Origin: Bacteroidaceae bacterium
GTDB lineage: Bacteria > Bacteroidota > Bacteroidia > Bacteroidales > Bacteroidaceae
DNA length: 38,429 nucleotides
NCBI GenBank assembly: GCA_021443405.1
Contig: JABUUA010000018.1
Span: 9,564-47,992 of the forward strand
Direction: 5' to 3'
Shown: positions 8,810 to 16,895 of the stretch, one piece after another
Position numbering within the stretch: the stretch's first letter is position 1
How the letters are laid out: each line of letters starts with the position of its first letter
Notes under the pieces: model-generated
The model's input: only the letters and a program-made list of their open reading frames with translations
Told to the model about the DNA's origin: nothing
Databases searched by the model: none
Translations under genes and position numbers: made by a program

Positions 8810-11485
8810 TTAGTCGAAGAACCGCAACTGTCCCGTCATCTCGTCGATGATTTGATCGCTCGTCTTGCCAGCGTCCGGGTCGAGGTCCTCGGGCTCGCTG
8901 GGCGCAGGCTCGGGGTCTGGCTCCGGTTCGGGTTGGCGCGTGGGCTCCAGTTCGGTGATGCTCGCCACCGTGCAGGTGGTGATGCGCTTGCCCTTGGCCT
9001 TGAAGCCCTTGACGCCGATGAACTCTTCTGCTTCGATGATGAGTGGTTCACGGAACTCGTCGTTGCCGCCCATCTTCACTTCCAAGCGCGGATAGGGCGT
9101 GTCGGTGAGCAGAATGGGCTGCGACGCGGGGTTGTCGCCCAGGTATTGCTGGTGGCGCTGACTGGCCTCAGCGAACGTGAAACGCTTGATGTAGGCGTAG
9201 TTTTGCTGGTCGGCGTCGAACAGACAGGCCGTCCACACCTTGTGCTCGTCGAACTTTTCGATGCGAAGGATATTGTCCTCGTAGTGATTGTTGGCGTCGA
9301 ACGAGCTCACGTAGAACTCACCGTTCGTCAGAATCACCAGTATCTGGTCGTTGCTTTGAAACTCTCCCAAGAACTCGCCGTGCTCGTCGTAGTTGACGCG
9401 TCTCACGTCGTGGTCGAACCAGACTCTGCGTCCGCCCAGCGTGCTCACACCGTGACTCTTGAGACGGATGTGGGCGACTTCGAGTTTTGTCAGGAATCGA
9501 CCCACTGATTGACGGGCTGTGATGCCGACTTCGGAGAAGTCTTTCTCGAAGAACACGAGCTTGAGTTTGGGCTTAGGCTTGAGTGTCACCTTGACGATTT
9601 CTGCCTCACCGTTCGGATTAGGCGTGAAGTAGGTCACACGACTGCCGGGATTTCCCTGTGTTATGTCGTATTCGCGGTCGCGGGTCACGCTGGTCACGTT
9701 GAAGCGTTTGATGTGGCTGACGCCTGTCTTGCCGTCGCAATACACTACATTGTACACGGTGCGAGCGTCGGATTTCTTGAAGATGTCGATATGGATAATC
9801 TCAGCCTTCTTCTTTTCCGCCTTGGAACGCTCGGTCTCGCCCACAAACAACTTGTCGGCTATGCGCACGACCTTGTAGGTACCGTCGCGGTAGAACAGGA
9901 TGACATCGTCGATGTCCGAACAGTTGCACACGTACTCGTCCTTCTTCAGACTCGTGCCGATGAAGCCCTCTGCACGGTTGATGTAGAGCTTTTGATTAGC
10001 TTCCACCACGGTGGCAGCAGAGATGTTATCGAAGTTCTTTATCTCGGTGAGACGGGGGTGTTCGGCGCCGTATTTCTCCTTGATGTAGCGGAACCAGTCG
10101 CACGTCACCTCCACGATGTTGGCCAGTTCGCGGTCCAGTTGCTCTATTTCTTCCTTGATGCGCAGGATGTTTTCCTCGGCCTTGTCCTTGTTGAAGCGCA
10201 AGATGCGTTGCATTTTTATCTCCAGAAGCTTGAGAATATCTTCCTTGGTGACCTCGCGCACCATCTGTGGATAGTAGGGGGTCAGGCGGTCGTCGATGTG
10301 CTCACACGCTTCATCGTTCGACTTGGCTTGCTCGAATTTCTTATCTTTATAAATGCGTTCCTCGATGAAAATCTGTTCCAGCGTAGCGAAGTGAAGGGCC
10401 TCCATGAGCTCGCCTTTGCGGATGAGTCGCTCCTGTCGCAAGAGTTCCAGCGTGTTGTCGGTATTGCTGCGGAGCACATCGCTCACGGTGAGGAAGCAGG
10501 GCTTGCGGTCTTTGATGACGCAACAGTTCGGGGAGATGCTCACCTCGCAATCAGTGCAAGCGTAGAGCGCGTCCAGCGTCTTGTCGCTGCTGGCGCCCGG
10601 TGTCAGGTGGATGAGTATCTCGGCCTTGTCGGCGGTCAGGTCTTCCACCTTGCGCACTTTTATCTTGCCTTTCTCGGCGGCTTTCAGGATGGAGTCGATG
10701 AACGTGGAGGGCTTCGACGCCGTGCCGGTGGTCTTTCCGTAGGGAATCTCCGTGATGGCAAGGGTCTTGGAGTCGCGCTTCTCAATCTTGGCCCGCACGC
10801 GCACCGAGCCGCCTCGCTGGCCGTCGTTGTACTTGCTTACGTCTATGCTGCCGCCCGTAGGGAAGTCGGGATAGAGATGAAACTCCTTGCCGTGGAGATA
10901 ATCGATGGCTGCGTCGCACAATTCATTCAGGTTGTGAGGCAGAATCTTGCTGTTGAGGCCCACCGCGATACCGTCGGCACCTTGGGCGAGCAGCAGAGGG
11001 AACTTCACGGGCAGCGAGACAGGTTCTTCGTTACGTCCGTCGTAAGAGAGCTTCCATTCCGTTGTTTTGGGGTTGAACACCGTGTCGAGGGCGAACTTCG
11101 ACAGGCGTGCCTCGATGTAACGACCGGCGGCCGCGTCGTCGCCCGTAATGATGTTTCCCCAGTTTCCCTGGCAGTCCACGAGCAGATTCTTTTGTCCCAA
11201 CTGGACGAGAGCGTCCTTGATGCTCGCATCGCCGTGGGGATGGAACTGCATGGTGTGGCCCACGATGTTGGCGACTTTATTGTAACGACCGTCGTCCATG
11301 CGCTTCATCGAGTGCATGATACGCCGCTGAACGGGCTTGAATCCGTCGTTGATGTGGGGGACGGCACGTTCCAAGATAACGTACGAAGCGTAGTCGAGGA
11401 ACCATCTTTGGTACATCTGATTGAGATGATGGGTAATGCCGTCTGGTTGTTGTTGCTCGTCTTGTGGTGTGATATTGTCCGTCAT
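8810..11485 (-). CDS. parC: DNA topoisomerase IV subunit A (type IIA topoisomerase, GyrA/ParC family)
   Basis: About 891 residues. Subunit A cuts and rejoins both DNA strands and works with ParE to decatenate chromosomes. The catalytic tyrosine is Y123 in AAGRYIEARLSKF, matching Y120 of E. coli ParC; the quinolone-resistance region (HPHGDASIKDALV) is intact. The breakage-reunion domain fills roughly residues 20-480, with a long coiled coil around EENILRIKEEIEQLDREL, and a beta-pinwheel C-terminal domain follows. The classic GyrA box (QRRGGRG) was not seen, which favours topoisomerase IV over gyrase. An acidic, proline-rich tail (EPEPDPEPAPSEPEDLDPD) ends the protein. The ATG at 11485 was chosen over 11506 because the promoter places transcription start between them. 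ParE is not in the window. Confidence 0.93.
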   Translation of the reverse strand: MTDNITPQDEQQQPDGITHHLNQMYQRWFLDYASYVILERAVPHINDGFKPVQRRIMHSMKRMDDGRYNKVANIVGHTMQFHPHGDASIKDALVQLGQKNLLVDCQGNWGNIITGDDAAAGRYIEARLSKFALDTVFNPKTTEWKLSYDGRNEEPVSLPVKFPLLLAQGADGIAVGLNSKILPHNLNELCDAAIDYLHGKEFHLYPDFPTGGSIDVSKYNDGQRGGSVRVRAKIEKRDSKTLAITEIPYGKTTGTASKPSTFIDSILKAAEKGKIKVRKVEDLTADKAEILIHLTPGASSDKTLDALYACTDCEVSISPNCCVIKDRKPCFLTVSDVLRSNTDNTLELLRQERLIRKGELMEALHFATLEQIFIEERIYKDKKFEQAKSNDEACEHIDDRLTPYYPQMVREVTKEDILKLLEIKMQRILRFNKDKAEENILRIKEEIEQLDRELANIVEVTCDWFRYIKEKYGAEHPRLTEIKNFDNISAATVVEANQKLYINRAEGFIGTSLKKDEYVCNCSDIDDVILFYRDGTYKVVRIADKLFVGETERSKAEKKKAEIIHIDIFKKSDARTVYNVVYCDGKTGVSHIKRFNVTSVTRDREYDITQGNPGSRVTYFTPNPNGEAEIVKVTLKPKPKLKLVFFEKDFSEVGITARQSVGRFLTKLEVAHIRLKSHGVSTLGGRRVWFDHDVRRVNYDEHGEFLGEFQSNDQILVILTNGEFYVSSFDANNHYEDNILRIEKFDEHKVWTACLFDADQQNYAYIKRFTFAEASQRHQQYLGDNPASQPILLTDTPYPRLEVKMGGNDEFREPLIIEAEEFIGVKGFKAKGKRITTCTVASITELEPTRQPEPEPDPEPAPSEPEDLDPDAGKTSDQIIDEMTGQLRFFD

Positions 11486-11503
11486 AAGGTGGTTTTTGCA
11501 CCA

Positions 11504-11534
11504 CAAATATACATATTTTATTTTTTATGTGCAA
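11504..11534 (-). promoter_or_regulatory. Promoter of parC
   Basis: Minus strand: TTGC (11534-11531), 19-base spacer, TATATTTG (11511-11504). It decides the start codon: transcription would begin near 11497-11500, downstream of the alternative ATG at 11506 and upstream of the ATG at 11485. Confidence 0.75.
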
Positions 11535-11706
11535 CACGTGTGCACACAAACTTGCCGCGGTCGCCTGCATGACGACCTCTTTTCGCTGGGGCGTAGCCTT
11601 CCAATTTTCTCGGTGAATAGGGCTTTTTTGTTGGTTCTCGAAACTTTGAAATCGTGGTGAGGAAGTTCCTATACCGCTTTTTTACCATAGTTTTTTCCAC
11701 ATTTTC

Positions 11707-11737
11707 TTTGTGTGATAACTAAAAAATCGTACCTTTG
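11707..11737 (+). promoter_or_regulatory. Promoter of the hybrid two-component regulator gene
   Basis: TTTG (11707-11710), 19-base spacer, TACCTTTG (11730-11737). Transcription would start near 11742-11744, upstream of both candidate start codons (GTG 11767, ATG 11803). Confidence 0.75.
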
Positions 11738-11802
11738 TAGTTAGACATAACAGAAATAGGATAAAGGTGCCTCTTATAAAAACTATAAGAATTAATAAGC
11801 TA

Positions 11803-14664
11803 ATGCCGGCTCTCGTAAGCATCAATCACTGTTTGTTTAAGGGAGGACTGCGGCTGACTGCGCTGGTCTTGCTTGCTGTGCTGGCAGGCGCTTGCGGCTT
11901 GTCCGTAGCTCCCGACGACGCTGACGATAGGAAGCGTCATGCGTGGGAGCAGCGGATCGACACTATCCAAGACTCTATGGCCGTGCATGAACTGATAGAC
12001 AGTCTGCGGAAGGCCAACGACCTGCAAGCGCTTACGGTTGCCTATTTGCAGTTAGGAAAGTTGCAACGCCACGCTTCGAAGTTCTACGAAGCACTGGCTA
12101 CTCATCAGAAAGGACGCGCATGTGCCGACTCCATCCACGACACGGTGTCCGTCATTCGCCACTACAACCATGCCGCTACATGCTATCGCCGCCTCGGATT
12201 GCTCGAGGAGGCGAGCGTTCGTCATTACCGTGCCCTGGCCCTGTGCGCCCAGATGCATGACCAGACGAGCGACGAGGCTGTGGAGAACAAAATCGTAGGA
12301 CTCAACGGTGCCGGCAACGTGCATCTGACGCTGGGTAACTATGCCGCGGCCGACAGTGCCTTTCGTCTGGCCCTCTTGGGCGAGGCGCAACTGGGCAGTG
12401 AAATAGGTCGTGCCATCAATTATGCCAACATCGGCAGCATCTTTGAAAAGAAAGGTCAAGTCGATTCCGCGCGTGCCTACTACCAACGCTCGCTGGAGTG
12501 GAACATGGCGGCAGGCAGTAACATGGGTGTGGGATTGGTGCACAATCACTTCGGCGAACTGTACGAGCAAGAGGGGAAAATGGCTGAAGCCATCGCGGAA
12601 TACAACGTGTCGCTCGAACTTTTGGCAAAGGAAAACGACATGTGGCACTGGCTCGACCCGTGCATCTCGCTGGTGGACGCCTACATGAAGATGGACAACT
12701 ACGTGCTGGCCACCGAATATTTGCAGCAAGGCGAGGAGACGGCTGAGTGCATTGGCGCCAATGAGGCGTTGCAGTCGCTCTATCATCAGCACTATCTCAT
12801 CGCGGAGCGTAATGGCGACGCCCAGAGCGCTCTGGAATATTATCGCAAGAGTCGTGACCTGAGCGACCGGTTGACCAACATGGAAGTGGCTAATAATGTG
12901 TCGAACTTGCGCGTACAATATACCCACGACTTGCACGAGAACGAGATAAATCTCATGGAGGCAAAGGTGCAGAACGACCGCCTCAAGCAGATAGCCATCA
13001 TAGCTGTGCTGGGCGCGATTCTCTTTGTCATGTTCGTCGTTGTTTACTTGCTGATGCGTGAGATGCGCCGCAGTACGGAGGAAAGCGCCTTGGTGCGCAA
13101 GCTCGAGAAAATGCGTAGCACCTTCTTTACGAACATAACTCATGAGTTCCGCACGCCCTTGGCTGCTATCATAGGACTGAGTGACGACATCGCCAACGGC
13201 CGCATGCGCAGTGGTCATAACCTGACGCAGGCGGTGCAGATTATCCACAGACAGGGCACCGATATGCTGGACCTCGTGAATCAGATGCTGGACCTCAGTA
13301 AGGTGAACTCCCAGATAACGCCGCCCCGTTGGCAGCGTGGCAACATCGTGCGCTATGTAGCCATGCTGGTGGAGTGCTACCGACCGCTGGCGCAGCACAA
13401 GCATGTGGCCCTGCGGTATTCCGTATCGCAACCAGAGATTGTCACGGACTTCGTGGCCGATTACATGACTAAAATCGTGCGAAATCTTATGAGCAATGCC
13501 ATCAAATATACGCCGGAGGACGGTCGTGTCGTGGTGGAAGTGCAACTGGAGGAGAAGAAGCGCGACGTCATTTTGCGCGTTTCCGATACGGGACAGGGCA
13601 TCAGCGAGCAGGACCTTCCGCACGTGTTCGAACCGTTTTATGTGGCGAACCGAAGCAACGTGACCATAAGTTGCGGCGTGGGTCTGGCGCTGGTGCAGGA
13701 ACTGGTGACGGCCATGAAGGGCGAGGCCCACATTGAAAGTCAGGTGGGGCAGGGCACCGTTGTGACCGTGAGACTGCCGTTGTTGCACATGCCCGACGCC
13801 GAGGAATATGTCATAAGTTCGCCCGACCAGGTGTGCGCCTGCCCGAGGGAGGAAGACGCTCCAAAGGCACCCCAACTGCCCATGGGCCAGCGCGAGGGCC
13901 ATCCCGTAGTGCTCATTGTGGAGGATGTCCACGACATTGCTTATTATATAGGCGCACAGCTCGACGAGCATTACCAATTGTATTATGCTCACGACGGGCG
14001 CGAGGGGCTGGAGCGCGCCCTATCGTTGGTGCCCGACATCATCGTGACCGACCTCATGATGCCAGCGATGGACGGTCTGGAGATGACGAAAAGACTGCGC
14101 GCCAGCGAGGTGACCAACCATATTCCTATTATTGTCATCACGGCGAAGGTCAGCGAAGAAGACCGTGTCCGCGGTTTGGAAACTGGTGTGGACGCCTATC
14201 TTACGAAGCCCTTCAATAGCGTGGAACTGCGCGTTCGCGTGGAGCGTCTGCTCGAGTCGCGTGCTATGTTGCAGAAGAAATATACGTCGTCCCTCCGTGT
14301 TGATGAGTTAAAGACGCAGGATGTGGACAAGGCCGACAGCGAATTCCTTATGCGTGTGGTGGAAAAGATGAACGTGGCCATGGCGCAGCATCAGCCTACC
14401 GACGTGGATGCCATGGCGTCAGCCATGTGCATGAGTGCCCGTCAGTTCTCTCGAAAGATACAGGCTATCACAGGCGACGCCCCCACGATGTATCTCAATC
14501 GTGTGAAGATTGCGCGCGCCAAACAGGCATTGCTGCAGCATCTCGATTGGCCCGTGGCAGAGGTGGCTCTGTACAGTGGCTTCGAGGACGCCGCTTATTT
14601 CGGCAAGATTTTCCGCCAGATTGAGGGCACGACACCTTCTCTCTATCGAAAAAAGCCGAATTAA
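11803..14664 (+). CDS. Hybrid two-component system protein: TPR sensor, histidine kinase, receiver, AraC-type DNA-binding domain
   Basis: About 953 residues from the ATG at 11803; a GTG at 11767 would add twelve. A hydrophobic N-terminal segment ends in LAGACG, a possible weak lipobox, so the sensor is exported. Roughly residues 60-380 form tetratricopeptide-type helical repeats, then a coiled-coil segment, a single membrane span (about 396-418) and the kinase: phosphoacceptor H447 in THEFRTPLAAI, N box NLMSNAIKYTPEDG, and G boxes DTGQGIS and GVGLALV. A receiver domain follows with phosphoacceptor D750 in IIVTDLMMPAMDG and lysine in LTKPFN. The last 110 residues are an AraC-type double helix-turn-helix. 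Such one-protein systems usually control nearby carbohydrate-use or stress genes. Here the sensor is TPR rather than the YXYY-propeller found in most polysaccharide-locus regulators. The target is unknown; the GH66-GH97 cassette 5 kb away is one candidate. Confidence 0.93.
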   Translation: MPALVSINHCLFKGGLRLTALVLLAVLAGACGLSVAPDDADDRKRHAWEQRIDTIQDSMAVHELIDSLRKANDLQALTVAYLQLGKLQRHASKFYEALATHQKGRACADSIHDTVSVIRHYNHAATCYRRLGLLEEASVRHYRALALCAQMHDQTSDEAVENKIVGLNGAGNVHLTLGNYAAADSAFRLALLGEAQLGSEIGRAINYANIGSIFEKKGQVDSARAYYQRSLEWNMAAGSNMGVGLVHNHFGELYEQEGKMAEAIAEYNVSLELLAKENDMWHWLDPCISLVDAYMKMDNYVLATEYLQQGEETAECIGANEALQSLYHQHYLIAERNGDAQSALEYYRKSRDLSDRLTNMEVANNVSNLRVQYTHDLHENEINLMEAKVQNDRLKQIAIIAVLGAILFVMFVVVYLLMREMRRSTEESALVRKLEKMRSTFFTNITHEFRTPLAAIIGLSDDIANGRMRSGHNLTQAVQIIHRQGTDMLDLVNQMLDLSKVNSQITPPRWQRGNIVRYVAMLVECYRPLAQHKHVALRYSVSQPEIVTDFVADYMTKIVRNLMSNAIKYTPEDGRVVVEVQLEEKKRDVILRVSDTGQGISEQDLPHVFEPFYVANRSNVTISCGVGLALVQELVTAMKGEAHIESQVGQGTVVTVRLPLLHMPDAEEYVISSPDQVCACPREEDAPKAPQLPMGQREGHPVVLIVEDVHDIAYYIGAQLDEHYQLYYAHDGREGLERALSLVPDIIVTDLMMPAMDGLEMTKRLRASEVTNHIPIIVITAKVSEEDRVRGLETGVDAYLTKPFNSVELRVRVERLLESRAMLQKKYTSSLRVDELKTQDVDKADSEFLMRVVEKMNVAMAQHQPTDVDAMASAMCMSARQFSRKIQAITGDAPTMYLNRVKIARAKQALLQHLDWPVAEVALYSGFEDAAYFGKIFRQIEGTTPSLYRKKPN

Positions 14665-14954
14665 TCGAGGATTTTTCGTTTTTCGTTCGTGGTTGGATAG
14701 GCTTATGAGACGAATGTTCTTTCTGCGGAACACGCCGTGGCTTTCTGCATGTTTTTAGAAGAGTGTTTGGTCGTTCGGCCTGTTTTCTAAGCAAGAATGA
14801 CTTCTCCCTGAACTATTGTTCTACTTTTTTGTGGGCGGTATTCTGTATTGTCTTCTGATTGATTATACGCGATTTATCTTATGAATCTGGCGGGATTATT
14901 ATTTAAATCGTAAGGGTCATAGCGAAATATTGATGAAATTTTCTGGGATAATTG

Positions 14955-14985
14955 TTGCATAGAACAGGAAAAAGCAGTACCTTTG
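14955..14985 (+). promoter_or_regulatory. Orphan promoter directly upstream of hairpin element copy 1
   Basis: TTGC (14955-14958), 19-base spacer, TACCTTTG (14978-14985). No protein gene follows; the predicted transcript begins within or just before the conserved GAAATG of the hairpin element at 14991. The box sits inside AAGCAGTACCTTTGC, which is repeated with one change upstream of copy 2 (AAGCAGTAACTTTGC, 15896-15910). Confidence 0.7.
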
Positions 14986-14990
14986 CTAAT

Positions 14991-15050
14991 GAAATGTTAT
15001 GTTATACATGGGTGAGCGGTTTTGTTTTTCAGCGGAAGAACAGACCGCTC
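14991..15050 (+). ncRNA. Candidate structured RNA element, copy 1
   Basis: Starts with GAAATGTTATGTTATAC (14991-15007). An outer stem follows: GAGCGGT (15014-15020) pairs with ACCGCTC (15044-15050), and one more T-A pair extends it. Inside it lies GTTTTTCAGCGGAAGAAC (15024-15041), a 7-bp hairpin with one G-T pair and an AGCG loop. The leader and inner hairpin are identical in copy 2 at 16044-16109, whereas the outer stem differs but remains paired. A strong promoter lies immediately upstream. No T-run follows this copy. Not a family I recognise. Confidence 0.6.
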
Positions 15051-15810
15051 AAGCTTTATCCCACGTTGACTGATAGGAAGTCTTTGTTCTCGCTTCGTTT
15101 GCTTTCACTCTCTCCTTCACTTCGATACATCACAAACTTCCGATTGACAAAATGTCAAAATGCAGGTCACTCAGAAAGGCCGCAAAATAAAATTTCGGAC
15201 GACAGCCCGCGTCTGCGCGATGCCCGTCGGGGATATTGTTTGTTGATAATTAGACGTTTGAGATTTCTCGACTGAAAGAATCAACGAAACAACCCGAAAA
15301 AATGACAAAGACATGCTGTCGAATCGCTCCATTCGTCTGGATGAATCACCGTTTTTTCTTAGAGGAATCGTCAAAGTCGTCCGCACGACCCTTGTGGGGG
15401 CACTGCGGAAGCCTTGTCTTTACCACTTATTGACCTCCGGCAGTCGTCCGCTCGTTCTATTTCACTTAAAATTTCGTCAGAAATCCGTCGGCAAAAAGAA
15501 AGTGATGAGGCACCAGGGTGTGTTTTTCGTAAGTAAAAGATGCAGTTTTGCGTGTTATTGGTTAGTTGAGGTTGGTTTTCCCGTTGTCAAACGGGATTCG
15601 TATGGACAAAAGGGGGCTGTCGTCGCGGTGTGGAACGTCCGTTTTCCTTATTCTCCCCTTTCCATGCCTAAGAAAAAAGTATAGATTTTTGGGTTGTCAC
15701 TCACTTTTTTCGCCTGTAAAAGCACTTTTTTTATAAGATTTCGACCCTTCTTTACAGGTGCTAATTAGAAATGATTTCTGCTTGGTTCTTTGATGGTTGC
15801 CTTATGGAGA

Positions 15811-15880
15811 TGGCAAAATAGTCATATAAAGAGGCTCTATTTTGGCGAAATAATTATGGAGGTTGGCGAAATAGTCATAG
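15811..15880 (+). repeat. Three 16-bp direct repeats (iteron-like) upstream of an orphan promoter box
   Basis: Copies at 15811-15826 (TGGCAAAATAGTCATA), 15844-15859 (TGGCGAAATAATTATG) and 15865-15880 (TGGCGAAATAGTCATA). Start-to-start spacings are 33 and 21 bases. They precede TAACTTTG at 15902-15909. The consensus TGGnGAAAwwGTsAwA also fits the repeats before the DUF4143 ATPase at 20864-20947, suggesting one regulator family. No protein gene follows this set directly. Confidence 0.65.
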
Positions 15881-15901
15881 TGTACGTCTGCAAGAAGCAG
15901 T

Positions 15902-15909
15902 AACTTTGC
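15902..15909 (+). promoter_or_regulatory. Promoter -7 box downstream of the direct repeats
   Basis: TAACTTTG followed by C matches the -7 element, but no TTTG/TTGG is found 19-20 bases upstream. Activation by a factor bound to the three repeats at 15811-15880 would explain a missing -33 element. Confidence 0.45.
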
Positions 15910-15914
15910 CATCG

Positions 15915-16043
15915 TAAAAGGATGACGACAGCTGGGTAGCTCCACCGAAGGAGCCGAAGAAAACCATCCTCCTCTCCTTATTATATATAATAAGGATAAG
16001 GAAAGAGGAAGAGGGCCAGCGTCAAGTCCTCATTGGAACGAAA
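15915..16043 (+). ncRNA. Candidate structured leader or small RNA
   Basis: Downstream of the -7 box at 15902, AGGATG (15920-15925) pairs with CATCCT (15966-15971) and encloses GCTCC/GGAGC (15940-15944 with 15951-15955, loop ACCGAA). A perfect 20-base palindrome follows at 15977-15996 (CCTTATTATA and its complement), flanked by CCTCT and AGAGG. The stretch then runs into hairpin element copy 2. There is no open frame of note. It was compared by eye with common riboswitches and with SRP, 6S and RNase P RNA, without a convincing match. Confidence 0.4.
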
Positions 16044-16109
16044 GAAATGTTATGTTATACTTAGTGGGGGCGACCTTGTTTTTCAGCGGAAGAACGGGTC
16101 GCTTTTTTT
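16044..16109 (+). ncRNA. Candidate structured RNA element, copy 2, with terminator-like end
   Basis: GAAATGTTATGTTATAC (16044-16060) is identical to copy 1. The outer stem is GCGACC (16070-16075) with GGTCGC (16097-16102), enclosing the same GTTTTTCAGCGGAAGAAC (16078-16095). Seven T follow (16103-16109), so this copy has the form of a rho-independent terminator. The promoter of the next gene lies downstream (16130-16160), so the element belongs to a separate transcript rather than to that gene's leader. Confidence 0.6.
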
Positions 16110-16129
16110 GTGCGAAATGTGCGAAACGC

Positions 16130-16160
16130 TTGGTCGTTTGCAAGAAAACATCTATCTTTG
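16130..16160 (+). promoter_or_regulatory. Promoter of the DUF998-like membrane protein gene
   Basis: TTGG (16130-16133), 19-base spacer, TATCTTTG (16153-16160). It rules out the longer frame starting at 16033 and supports the ATG at 16186. Confidence 0.75.
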
Positions 16161-16185
16161 TGCAAACTATCAATCTAAAATCCAG

Positions 16186-16848
16186 ATGAACGAACTTGAG
16201 AAGAAAACCATGAGGAGCCAGCAGGCCATACTGGGTTGGCTGGGCATCCTGCTGCCCGTAATGTGTATTGGCTTCGGACTTATCGGCTACTTTCGCGGCG
16301 TGAACGAGCCCGGTTGGTACGAAAGTATCTCGGCTACCTATTATGCCAACTCGCGCATGTGCATGATAGGTCTGCTCTTTGCCTCCGGTATCTACTATTG
16401 GGCGTACCGTGGCTACGACCTGTGGGACTCCATTGTCACGGACGTGGCGGCCGTGATGGCCTTTTGCGTGGTGGCTTTCCCCTGTAGCGACGGACGGGCG
16501 ACGAGCGAGGAACTCGTGGGCATCTTCTGCCTGCCGATTGGCGTTTCGGGCACCATCCACAACATCGTAGCTATTGTGCTCTACGTCACCTTCTTTGTGC
16601 AGACGCTGCGTTTCACGCGCACGGCGGGCGAGATGACGCCGCAAAAGAAGATGCGCAACCGCGTGTATTACTCGTGCGCCGCGCTGATGATTGTCGGGTC
16701 GCTGTTTATTCTCTGCGTCAACGTAGTGCCGGCCTTGGAGGAGTATCACTACCTTGTGCTGGTGGGCGAGTGCTTCTTGCAACTGGCGTTCGGCACGGCG
16801 TGGCTCGTGAAGGGCGAGTGTGTCAAGGCACTGAACGATAAGGAATAA
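16186..16848 (+). CDS. Integral membrane protein, DUF998-like
   Basis: 220 residues with about six hydrophobic spans, starting near residues 12, 53, 80, 113, 158 and 185. The block PGWYESISATYY, followed by GLLFASGIYYWAYRGYDLWDS and a span ending in FPC, resembles DUF998-type membrane proteins of unknown function; this assignment is by recall of the general pattern. The ATG at 16186 was chosen because the promoter lies at 16130-16160; another methionine nine residues on is a possible start. The gene appears monocistronic. A 22-bp repeat array begins 48 bases after its stop. Confidence 0.75.
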   Translation: MNELEKKTMRSQQAILGWLGILLPVMCIGFGLIGYFRGVNEPGWYESISATYYANSRMCMIGLLFASGIYYWAYRGYDLWDSIVTDVAAVMAFCVVAFPCSDGRATSEELVGIFCLPIGVSGTIHNIVAIVLYVTFFVQTLRFTRTAGEMTPQKKMRNRVYYSCAALMIVGSLFILCVNVVPALEEYHYLVLVGECFLQLAFGTAWLVKGECVKALNDKE

Positions 16849-16895
16849 ACAAGCCAATCGTCAGTTTCCCTCGTTTCCTCTGGAAGCCGGCGGTA

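Larger units (their letters stand above)
14665..15900. other. Gene-poor intergenic region between the regulator and the DUF998-like gene
   Basis: Over 1.2 kb without a convincing gene. Open frames at 14952-15275 and 15313-15684 lack family features and have irregular composition, so they were not called. The stretch contains one strong promoter (14955-14985) feeding a hairpin element (14991-15050), a featureless AT-variable segment (15060-15800) and a cluster of direct repeats (15811-15880). Confidence 0.6.

Noticed and set aside
14952..15275. Open frame of 107 codons over hairpin element copy 1
   Set aside because: Its start overlaps the conserved structured element, the composition is not protein-like, and the similarity to a frame over copy 2 is explained by the shared DNA hairpin.
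15313..15684. Open frame of 123 codons in the gene-poor region
   Set aside because: No promoter, no recognisable motif and low-complexity residues; the base composition resembles the surrounding non-coding DNA.
15915..15975. Glycine or c-di-GMP riboswitch because of CACCGAAGGAGC and GGGTAGC
   Set aside because: Only short fragments match; the flanking conserved blocks of either riboswitch are missing, and no matching gene follows.
16033..16185. Upstream extension of the DUF998-like gene
   Set aside because: A full promoter lies at 16130-16160 inside this extension, and the extension covers hairpin element copy 2.
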